Positions 1 through 5,110 of a stretch of DNA of 5,275 nt are shown piece by piece. The stretch is from Methanobacterium sp. GTDB taxonomy: Archaea > Methanobacteriota > Methanobacteria > Methanobacteriales > Methanobacteriaceae. The translations under genes and the position numbers were made by a program. How positions within the stretch are numbered: the stretch's first letter is position 1; each line of letters opens with the position of its first letter. A model generated the notes under the pieces. That model worked only from the letters and a program-made list of their open reading frames with translations. It was not told the origin of the DNA and searched no databases. The stretch covers positions 536 to 5,810 of the forward strand of contig PLXT01000001.1 of assembly GCA_003151535.1 (NCBI GenBank), written 5' to 3'.

Positions 1-282
1 CTTATGCAAATAGTTGACAATTCTGGAATTAAAAATGGTGCAGTTGTTTTAAGTAAGGTTAAAGAAGGAACAGGTGATTATGGTTATAATGCACAAACCG
101 AAATCTATGAAGATTTGGTAAAAGCAGGAGTAATAGATCCTGTTAAAGTTACAAGAATAGCATTAGAAAATGCAGCATCAGTTGCTTCAATGTTATTAAT
201 TACAGAAGTTGTTATTTGTGAAAAACCAGATGATAACAAAAATAATCAACCAATGCCAATGAACCCATATGGGGGAATGTAA
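1..282 (+). CDS. groL: GroEL-type 60 kDa chaperonin, C-terminal fragment (5' end outside window)
   Basis: This is the last 93 codons of a group I chaperonin, the ATP-driven double-ring protein-folding machine of the cytoplasm. The frame is open to the first base of the window, so the ATG at position 4 is an internal Met and not the start. What is visible is the C-terminal part of the equatorial domain: a block reading GDYGYNAQTE, then DPVKVTR, then ALENAASVASMLLITE. These match the nucleotide-contacting end of bacterial GroEL (YGYNA, DPTKVTR, AASVA). The protein ends in a hydrophilic Asn/Gln/Pro/Met tail closing with a single GGM, a shortened form of the usual GGM repeat tail. groES follows after 30 nt, the opposite of the usual bacterial groES-groEL order. 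The surrounding phage-type genes suggest a virus-encoded chaperonin. The family call is very secure; whether the missing part is intact cannot be seen. Confidence 0.95.
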   Translation, partial: LMQIVDNSGIKNGAVVLSKVKEGTGDYGYNAQTEIYEDLVKAGVIDPVKVTRIALENAASVASMLLITEVVICEKPDDNKNNQPMPMNPYGGM

Positions 283-298
283 AATTTTAAAAATAAAG

Positions 299-304
299 AA
301 AGGA
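299..304 (+). promoter_or_regulatory. Ribosome binding site of groES
   Basis: AAAGGA lies 8 nt upstream of the ATG at 313. It supports that start over the in-frame ATG at 325 (Met5). It is one of only two convincing Shine-Dalgarno sites in the window. Confidence 0.7.
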
Positions 305-312
305 ATTAACAA

Positions 313-630
313 ATGATAAGTGGAATGCCATTAGCTTCAGGATATGTTTTACTTAGAAAAGTAAAAGAAACAGATGAAGTAAAAACTAAAGGGGGAATTA
401 TTCTTCCTGAAGGAGTTCAACAGGAAGATAACAATGTAGCAATTTATGTAAATCATAATTTATTAGAAGGATCTAAAGATACTCCCATTGAAGGGGCAGA
501 ATCAAATAAAACTAAGGTAGTATTTAATAGTTATAAGTCAATTTTTGTAAATATTGATGAAGATGAATTTATATATGTTAAAATTAAACATATATTAGGA
601 GTTATTAATGAAATACCAAATGTTGAATAA
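313..630 (+). CDS. groS: GroES-like co-chaperonin (10 kDa chaperonin)
   Basis: This 105-aa protein is probably the lid that caps the chaperonin ring encoded just upstream; family members are 95-105 aa heptamer subunits. It opens with PLASGYVLLRK (residues 6-16), matching the GroES strand PLHDRVIVKR. The hydrophilic mobile loop follows and ends in GGIIL (27-31), the counterpart of the GGIVL that docks on GroEL. From that Leu to the FNSY segment (71-74) the spacing equals E. coli GroES, so the roof hairpin region (about 50-66) appears retained, unlike in T4 gp31. The end, DEDEFIYVKIKHILGVI, matches the conserved NEEVLIMSESDILAIV. The loop between PL and GGIIL is about three residues longer than in E. 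coli. The central part is divergent from bacterial GroES, which suggests a viral rather than host copy. The stop TAA touches the next ATG, implying translational coupling. Confidence 0.9.
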   Translation: MISGMPLASGYVLLRKVKETDEVKTKGGIILPEGVQQEDNNVAIYVNHNLLEGSKDTPIEGAESNKTKVVFNSYKSIFVNIDEDEFIYVKIKHILGVINEIPNVE

Positions 631-1182
631 ATGACTTATAAAGATTATAAAGAACAGGCTTTATCTCTTCCTATGTTTTATCCAAATGTGGGTAATAATT
701 ATCAATATACAATATTTGGATTAACAGGTGAATTTGGGGAATTATGTGAAAAAATTCAATTTTATTTTCAATGTGGTATTCCCCAAAATGTTATAGAAGA
801 TATATCTAAAGAAATTGGAGATGTATTATGGTTTATTGCAGCATGTGATAGTGAATTAAAATTAGATCTTTCTTCTATGTTTGAAGAAGAATTTGAACCC
901 TTTGATAAAATTAGTTTGGAATTTCAAATAAAAAATCATTTATTATCTCTTATAATTAATATAGGAAAAGTCAATGAAACAATAAAAAAATCTATTAGAG
1001 ATAAAAATGGTATTATTAATAAAGAAGAAATTAGAGATAGTTTTAAATATATTTATATTCATTTACTTTGTTTAATCCATTTATTTTCTTTAGATATAAA
1101 TCAAATTATGCAAGAAAATCTAAATAAATTAAATGATAGAAACAATAGGGGTAAACTTCAAGGTAGTGGAGATAATAGATAA
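631..1182 (+). CDS. MazG-like nucleoside triphosphate pyrophosphohydrolase, apparently internally duplicated
   Basis: This 183-aa all-alpha NTP pyrophosphohydrolase would convert (d)NTPs to monophosphates plus pyrophosphate, a common phage function for nucleotide-pool or alarmone control. Metal-binding signatures are GEFGELCEK (33-41, with E34, E37 and E40) and EIGDVLWF (61-68, with E61 and D64). The end, NLNKLNDRNNRGKLQGSGDNR (163-183), is the typical tail of phage MazG-like enzymes. Between these lies a segment too long for a single domain. Residues 109-170 repeat the pattern of 33-95: NIGKVNETI resembles GEFGELCEKI, and EIRDSFKYIYIHL resembles EIGDVLWFIAACD. In the second copy E34 and E37 are replaced by N110 and K113, while E133 and D136 keep the ExxD pair. 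This suggests a fused pseudo-dimer with one degenerate half. The start directly follows the groES stop (TAAATG) with no Shine-Dalgarno, so coupling is likely. The exact substrate is unknown. Confidence 0.82.
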   Translation: MTYKDYKEQALSLPMFYPNVGNNYQYTIFGLTGEFGELCEKIQFYFQCGIPQNVIEDISKEIGDVLWFIAACDSELKLDLSSMFEEEFEPFDKISLEFQIKNHLLSLIINIGKVNETIKKSIRDKNGIINKEEIRDSFKYIYIHLLCLIHLFSLDINQIMQENLNKLNDRNNRGKLQGSGDNR

Positions 1183-1246
1183 ACTGATTTGGAGATAAAA
1201 ATTTTTATTATTATATTAAATTATTCAATAATTAAATTATAGAAAA
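1183..1246 (+). promoter_or_regulatory. Intergenic gap with weak sigma70-like promoter match
   Basis: This is the largest non-coding gap in the window. TTGGAG (1189-1194) and TATATT (1212-1217) are separated by 17 nt, which resembles a weak -35/-10 pair reading into the DUF932-like gene. In DNA this AT-rich such matches arise easily by chance. The support is mainly that this is the only place with room for a promoter. Confidence 0.25.
1215..1237. repeat. AT-rich inverted repeat (dyad) upstream of the DUF932-like gene
   Basis: A 23-nt dyad is centred on C1226. Its 11-nt arms pair at 10 of 11 positions (mismatch 1218/1234), and the inner seven pairs are perfect (AATTATT/AATAATT). The pairs are all A-T, so a stable RNA hairpin is unlikely. 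An operator-like protein site is possible, as is simple low complexity. Confidence 0.35.
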
Positions 1247-2290
1247 ATGGAATTTAAAGAGGAAATATTTAACAAGGAATTTAGTTCTTCAGTTTTAGAT
1301 CAACAATTTGATCTTTATCATTATGAAGATACTGAATTAGCTAAATTTGATATAAATGATGTTAATGGTAATGTTATCCATGGTAATGAATCATATGAAT
1401 ATACTCCATCATTTATTAATTCATTTTGTAATATATTAACTATTCCTTATAATTTTGGTAGAAAAATACCAATTGATCTATTTAAGTTTAATGTTAATAG
1501 ATTAAAAAATGAAACAAAAATAAATACTAATGTAAAGTTTGTTTATAGAGATAATACATTAGTAAATATTATGAAAACAGGTAGCAACCCTTTCTTTAAA
1601 TGCATTAAGCCTTCCGAAATATTAACTCACTTTGGTTCAGATAAATTTGAAATAAAAGAATGTGCAATTGGTGATTCAGGATTTCATGTAGATTTAATCC
1701 ATAAAGATCTTTCTAATTTTGAAGTAACTAAACCTGGGGATATTGTAAATATTGGATACAGATTTATCAACCCATTTACAATGTTTGGGGTTAATTTTTC
1801 TGCAGGATTATATTTAAACCAATTAGTTTGTTCTAATGGGATGGTTGCAAATAGGTTATTGGGAAAAAGACCTATGATTAGCCTTAAAAATAATTTAGGT
1901 GGGGATGAAATTTATATGGAAACTATGGAAAAAGAATTAAGATTAAGTGTAGCAGGTGGTTTTAGCTTAGAAAAAACAGGTGAAATAATAAAAGGTATGT
2001 TGAATACTTCTATTAATTATAGACATTTAATGCCAATAATGAATAAGGCAGCAACATATCAACCTAATTATATAAATGATGTTTTTAAGATAGATTGGAC
2101 TAAAGAAAAAGTAACCTATGAAAAATTGCATAAGGACAATGAAAAAGATGATTCTGCTTTTAAATATTTTGATATTATGTTTAACATGACACAATTAGCT
2201 CAAAAATTAGATTTAAGAGCAAAATTGCAGATAGAAGATTATGCGGACACAATTATTGGTTTATACCAACATCAAATTAGTTTAAATTAA
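1247..2290 (+). CDS. DUF932-like phage/plasmid protein
   Basis: This 347-aa protein resembles the DUF932 (phage/plasmid-like) family, whose biochemical role is not established to my knowledge. The most recognisable block is LNQLVCSNGMVANR (190-203), matching the family's hydrophobic-VC-NGM motif. Before it lies a beta-rich section including GDIVNIGYRFINPF (164-177). After it comes a helical C-terminal half with several amphipathic stretches (about 222-268 and 303-343). No signal peptide or membrane segment is visible. The ATG at 1247 has no good Shine-Dalgarno, only an A-rich leader, as seen for several genes here. Only 4 nt separate its stop from the recombinase start, so the two are almost certainly co-transcribed. 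Members of this family often sit in phage and plasmid replication or recombination regions, which suits the context. The family call is moderate, and no function beyond association is claimed. Confidence 0.6.
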   Translation: MEFKEEIFNKEFSSSVLDQQFDLYHYEDTELAKFDINDVNGNVIHGNESYEYTPSFINSFCNILTIPYNFGRKIPIDLFKFNVNRLKNETKINTNVKFVYRDNTLVNIMKTGSNPFFKCIKPSEILTHFGSDKFEIKECAIGDSGFHVDLIHKDLSNFEVTKPGDIVNIGYRFINPFTMFGVNFSAGLYLNQLVCSNGMVANRLLGKRPMISLKNNLGGDEIYMETMEKELRLSVAGGFSLEKTGEIIKGMLNTSINYRHLMPIMNKAATYQPNYINDVFKIDWTKEKVTYEKLHKDNEKDDSAFKYFDIMFNMTQLAQKLDLRAKLQIEDYADTIIGLYQHQISLN

Positions 2291-2294
2291 AATA

Positions 2295-3395
2295 ATGCCA
2301 ACAACTTTAACATCAATATACGAAAGAACTAAAAAAGTAATAATTAAGGCTTCTTCACTTGAAACTGATAAATATCTTGATAGAAATGATTACAGACATA
2401 GTGGAATTACAGCTTTAAATTTAGCTCTTAGAACTCCTGGATATAGAAAGGGTAGAATAGTTGAAATTTTTGGCCCTGAACATTCAGGAAAAACTTTAAT
2501 GGCTCATTTAGCTGTTATTGCTGAACAAAAAATTAATAAAAAACCATCTTTATTTGGTGATTATGAATGGAGTTTTGATAGAAATTGGTTTCAAACTTTG
2601 GGTGGTGATTTAAATTTATTGGATATACATGTTCCTGATCCTAAAGAAGATTCTATGGAATCTATTTATGATGTATTATTATATCAAATAAGAACAGGTA
2701 AATATAGTTTTGCTGTATTAGATAGCATTGTAGGTCCTGCATTAATACCTAAAAATATTCAGGAAAAATTTATGCAGGATAATAGGGATGTAGCCCTAGA
2801 AGCTAGAATTAATCAGGATTTTCTTAAAAAGGCATATGGTTTATGCATTCAAACAGATACTACTTTAATTGTTACTAATCATATTAGAGATGCTGTGGGT
2901 GTAATGTTTGGGGATCCTGAAACTACCCCTGGTGGAAAAGCCTTAAAATTTTATGCTGAACAAAGAATAAGAATAGGTACTCCCCAACAAAGGACAAAAG
3001 ATGGTCATAAAGCTCCTGGTAAAATAAGAAAAAATAAAAGGGGTGCCTCTGCGGGTTGGACATTTGAATTTGGTTTAAATTATAAAAATGGTGTTGATAA
3101 TTTTGGTGATATGATGAAATATTTAGAGATGAATGAATTGATTCCTGCTCCTATAGATAAAGAAAAACCTAAAATATCAGCAGCAATTAGAAAAGATTGG
3201 GCAGTTTATAATAAATACGAAGACGCTATCTTAAATAAAATTAATCTAAAACCTGTAGATATGGAAAGTTTATCTTCTTCTAAGATAACAGAACATGAAG
3301 ATTTAAAAGATTATGAAGATGATATCCCCACTGAAATTACAGAAGAAGATAAAAAAATTATAGAAAATGCTGAAAAAGAAAAAGTTCCACAATAA
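2295..3395 (+). CDS. recA: RecA-family DNA strand-exchange recombinase
   Basis: This 366-aa ATP-dependent recombinase would form filaments on ssDNA and drive pairing and strand exchange in phage recombination-dependent replication or repair. Walker A is GPEHSGKT (60-67, K66, T67). The catalytic Glu is in DYEWSFD (89-95, E91), matching RecA DAEHALD. Walker B is FAVLDS (139-144). The block GVMFGDPETTPGGKALKFYA (202-221) contains loop L2 and is nearly identical to E. coli RecA. The residue before it, in TNHIR, is His196, where RecA has the allosteric switch Gln194; T4 UvsX has His195 there. A basic stretch (233-249) precedes the final core strand. The protein ends in an acidic tail (about 331-360), as in RecA proteins where the tail tempers DNA binding. 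The length is close to bacterial RecA (about 350). Neighbours fit a recombination cassette. The family is certain; whether it behaves more like RecA or UvsX is open. Confidence 0.95.
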   Translation: MPTTLTSIYERTKKVIIKASSLETDKYLDRNDYRHSGITALNLALRTPGYRKGRIVEIFGPEHSGKTLMAHLAVIAEQKINKKPSLFGDYEWSFDRNWFQTLGGDLNLLDIHVPDPKEDSMESIYDVLLYQIRTGKYSFAVLDSIVGPALIPKNIQEKFMQDNRDVALEARINQDFLKKAYGLCIQTDTTLIVTNHIRDAVGVMFGDPETTPGGKALKFYAEQRIRIGTPQQRTKDGHKAPGKIRKNKRGASAGWTFEFGLNYKNGVDNFGDMMKYLEMNELIPAPIDKEKPKISAAIRKDWAVYNKYEDAILNKINLKPVDMESLSSSKITEHEDLKDYEDDIPTEITEEDKKIIENAEKEKVPQ

Positions 3396-3579
3396 AATAA
3401 TATTTCTATGTTATTATAAACCTTTTCCTACAAATTCTGAAGAATTAAAAGGGATATGTATTACCAAAAAATCCTTAAAAGAATTTTTTGAAGAATATGA
3501 TAGAAGATGGTATATAGTTTATTTAATAGAATATGATAAAAAGAGTAAGGTAATTAAAAAGGAATTGTATGGGGATTAG
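3367..3579 (+). CDS. Small hypothetical protein overlapping the recombinase end
   Basis: I do not recognise this 70-aa ORF. It overlaps the recombinase 3' end by 29 nt in a different frame and overlaps the next gene by 11 nt. The first residues, a Lys-rich MLKKKKFHNK, are encoded within the overlap and may not be a real N-terminus, because no Shine-Dalgarno precedes this ATG. The more protein-like part starts at IIFLCYYKPFPTNSEELKG, with its first codon (ATA) at 3397 just after the recombinase stop. A non-canonical start there is possible, since no ATG, GTG or TTG is in frame nearby. The rest is charged and aromatic, ending RRWYIVYLIEYDKK and KKELYGD, which looks like a small alpha/beta domain. 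Tight packing between two genes on the same strand argues that it is coding. Its function is unknown. Confidence 0.55.
   Translation: MLKKKKFHNKIIFLCYYKPFPTNSEELKGICITKKSLKEFFEEYDRRWYIVYLIEYDKKSKVIKKELYGD
3556..3563 (+). promoter_or_regulatory. Ribosome binding site of the 203-aa gene
   Basis: AAAAAGGA ends 5 nt before the ATG at 3569 and lies inside the preceding small ORF. It supports that start and the 11-nt gene overlap. Confidence 0.6.
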
Positions 3580-4180
3580 AATTAACTTTAGTGAATCCAA
3601 TGTAACTTTCGAATCCTTAAATCCCTTACTTGAATATTATAAAGAAGGTAATTTATCAGAATTTTATGATTTTATAAATAGTAGTGAAATAAGAAATTTT
3701 TCTGAACCCCTTAGAAAAATAAGAGAATTTAATAAGATAAATTTACCCAAAGATCTTGCAGATATAAATGTTAATTTTTTAACCCAAAAATATTTTGAAA
3801 TTAGAAATGCAATTACAGAATTTTTTGGCATTAGAAAAGAATTTGTTGATTATCAGGAAACTTGGATAGAAATAGGAGTTTTAATATCTTCAATTTATAA
3901 AGAGGAAAAAGATAGATTATCAGTTCAAGAAGATATTAGAAAATTGTCAAGTGCTGATTTAAGAACAGCAGAAGTAAATTTTAGACTAACAACTTTAAAT
4001 AAATTAAAACAAAAAGTAGAAGTATATAATTTAAGATTAGAACATGTAAAAAGGGAATTTGATATAGCAATGAAAGATTTGGATAATTTAAGATTTGATC
4101 ATTCAAGAGCACAGAGCGCTTTACAATTAGCTTTAGATACTGGAGAAGTATCAAGAGTTGATTGGAGAAGTAAAAGTTAA
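3569..4180 (+). CDS. Hypothetical helical/coiled-coil protein; candidate recombination mediator
   Basis: This 203-aa protein belongs to no family I can name with confidence. It looks almost wholly helical and highly charged. Residues 1-70 are acidic and mixed. Residues 75-125 carry helices around FFGIRKEFVDYQETW and a KEEKDRLSVQED stretch. Residues 128-190 form a long helix pair with heptad-like spacing of Leu/Val (TTLNKLKQKVEVYNLRLEHV), likely coiled coil. There is no membrane segment or catalytic motif. It sits between the recombinase and the SSB-like gene, the setting in which phages often keep a recombinase-loading mediator such as T4 UvsY. The pattern from LSSAD (126-130) on has a loose likeness to the UvsY C-terminal half (an LSAD block, then a long amphipathic helix). 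That link is inference only. A structural or unrelated accessory role is equally possible. It starts 11 nt inside the preceding ORF behind a good Shine-Dalgarno. Confidence 0.75.
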   Translation: MGIRINFSESNVTFESLNPLLEYYKEGNLSEFYDFINSSEIRNFSEPLRKIREFNKINLPKDLADINVNFLTQKYFEIRNAITEFFGIRKEFVDYQETWIEIGVLISSIYKEEKDRLSVQEDIRKLSSADLRTAEVNFRLTTLNKLKQKVEVYNLRLEHVKREFDIAMKDLDNLRFDHSRAQSALQLALDTGEVSRVDWRSKS

Positions 4181-4210
4181 TAGTATTTATAAACTAAAAA
4201 ATAATAACAA

Positions 4211-4930
4211 ATGCCTAGAATAGGTTTTTCAGATGCACCAAGATATTTAATTTCAGATCAGGATTTTTTACATGCAGTTTTAGATGATGTAGGAACAGTC
4301 GCAGGTAAATTTGGTGATGGAATAAAATTTACAACTGTTGTATTATCTGATACTAAATTAATTCAAGCGGATCCAAATATTCCAATAAACCCAAATTTGG
4401 GTACAAGTTTTGGTAAAAAAGTAAATTGTGTTTATTGGTCCCAGGGAGCACTTCCTGGTGGTGGTATGGATTTCCCAAAAAATGGGAAATTTAAAAATGC
4501 TGTAGAAATATTAGCAGCAGCAAAGGGATTTTCTCCTGAAAGAATAGAAGCAATTAAACAAGGTAAAGAAGATTTAGATGTTTTAAAGGGTGCTTTATGT
4601 AGAATATTAATTACAAATAAGGTTCAAAAAGGTCAAACTACTCCTTATTCAAATATTGATGATACTCAAATAAAACCTCCTACAGAGGCAACTGCTACAT
4701 TTTATCAAAAATATTTAGATTCTAAAGGAGTTGCAGCACAAAATCAAACTGTTCAACAACCAGTTCAACAACAAGTTGTAAATCAAACTCCAGTTGAACA
4801 ACCTGTTAATCAAAATACAGAAGTTATAACCGCTACACCAAATGTTACTAGTGATGTTAATAAAACTACAGTAATTGCCCCTTCTCCAACAGGGAATACT
4901 TCACCTGTAAAAGATGATCTTTTTGATTAA
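4211..4930 (+). CDS. Probable single-stranded DNA-binding protein with disordered linker and acidic tip
   Basis: This 239-aa protein has the architecture of an SSB. A folded N-terminal domain (about 1-173) is followed by a low-complexity Gln/Asn/Pro/Thr/Val linker (about 176-232) and a short acidic C-terminal tip, KDDLFD (234-239), that recalls the DDDIPF tip bacterial SSBs use to recruit partner proteins. Inside the folded part, the beta-rich GALCRILITNKVQKG (127-141) followed by PYSNID (145-150) resembles an OB-fold strand-loop-strand segment seen in phage ssDNA-binding proteins. GKKVNCVYWSQGALPGGG (68-85) may be another strand and loop. No catalytic motif is visible. The place between the recombinase cassette and a junction nuclease strengthens the call. 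It starts 30 nt after the previous stop behind an A-rich leader without a Shine-Dalgarno. The exact family is not recognised, so the SSB role is inferred from architecture and context. Confidence 0.6.
   Translation: MPRIGFSDAPRYLISDQDFLHAVLDDVGTVAGKFGDGIKFTTVVLSDTKLIQADPNIPINPNLGTSFGKKVNCVYWSQGALPGGGMDFPKNGKFKNAVEILAAAKGFSPERIEAIKQGKEDLDVLKGALCRILITNKVQKGQTTPYSNIDDTQIKPPTEATATFYQKYLDSKGVAAQNQTVQQPVQQQVVNQTPVEQPVNQNTEVITATPNVTSDVNKTTVIAPSPTGNTSPVKDDLFD
4742..4819 (+). repeat. Imperfect 39-nt (13-aa) tandem repeat in the linker of the SSB-like gene
   Basis: Two in-frame units of 13 codons both begin AATCAAACT: NQTVQQPVQQQVV (178-190) and NQTPVEQPVNQNT (191-203). They lie in the disordered linker and are probably a site of length variation through slippage or unequal recombination. 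Confidence 0.6.
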
Positions 4931-4945
4931 TTAATTTAAAATGAA

Positions 4946-5107
4946 ATGAAACTTAAAAAACAAAAGGCTATTTTATATCTTCTTAAGAAAGTAATAAAAA
5001 AATTGAAATTACCTGCAAGAATTGTTTGTGATAGTTTAGATTTGGATTATTTATATGTTAAAAAATGGCTTATTCAAGAAGCCATTAAAGGTAATCTTTC
5101 TAATTGA
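4946..5107 (+). CDS. Small basic hypothetical protein, possible helix-turn-helix
   Basis: This 53-codon ORF fills the gap between the SSB-like gene and the nuclease, 15 nt after one stop and 3 nt before the next ATG. The earlier ATG at 4941 is dead (ATG AAA TGA), and an in-frame TAA at 4937 makes 4946 the first usable start. The protein is Lys-rich at its N-terminus (MKLKKQKAILYLLKKVIKKL) with an amphipathic first helix. ARIVCDSL (24-31), the turn DLDY (32-35) and LYVKKWLIQEAIKG (36-49) look like a helix-turn-helix or small winged-helix fragment, so DNA binding is possible. Its stop is TGA, the only TGA stop in the window, and it is in the same frame as the nuclease. Packing and amino acid make-up support coding. 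The function is unknown. Confidence 0.55.
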   Translation: MKLKKQKAILYLLKKVIKKLKLPARIVCDSLDLDYLYVKKWLIQEAIKGNLSN

Positions 5108-5110
5108 CAT

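Noticed and set aside
4..6. ATG at position 4 as the start of a 92-aa protein
   Set aside because: The reading frame is open to the window edge and the residues are the middle of the GroEL equatorial domain, so it is an internal Met.
3372..3383. A-rich stretch near the recombinase end as a programmed frameshift into the 70-aa ORF
   Set aside because: The needed shift is +1 and no X XXY YYZ slippery heptamer sits in the right phase; no stimulatory structure is visible.
3673..3680. TATAAATA, identical to the T4 late-promoter core, on the + strand
   Set aside because: It lies inside a coding region and several such octamers are expected by chance in DNA this AT-rich.
4184..4191. TATTTATA, a T4 late-promoter core on the - strand in a gene gap
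   Set aside because: No minus-strand gene follows it and the match is expected by chance.
4941..4949. ATG at 4941 as the start of the small ORF
   Set aside because: It reads ATG AAA TGA and stops after two codons; the ATG at 4946 opens the 53-codon frame.
5105..5107. TGA reassigned as Trp or Gly in this genome
   Set aside because: Long genes contain no in-frame TGA and all Trp codons seen are TGG, so the standard code fits.
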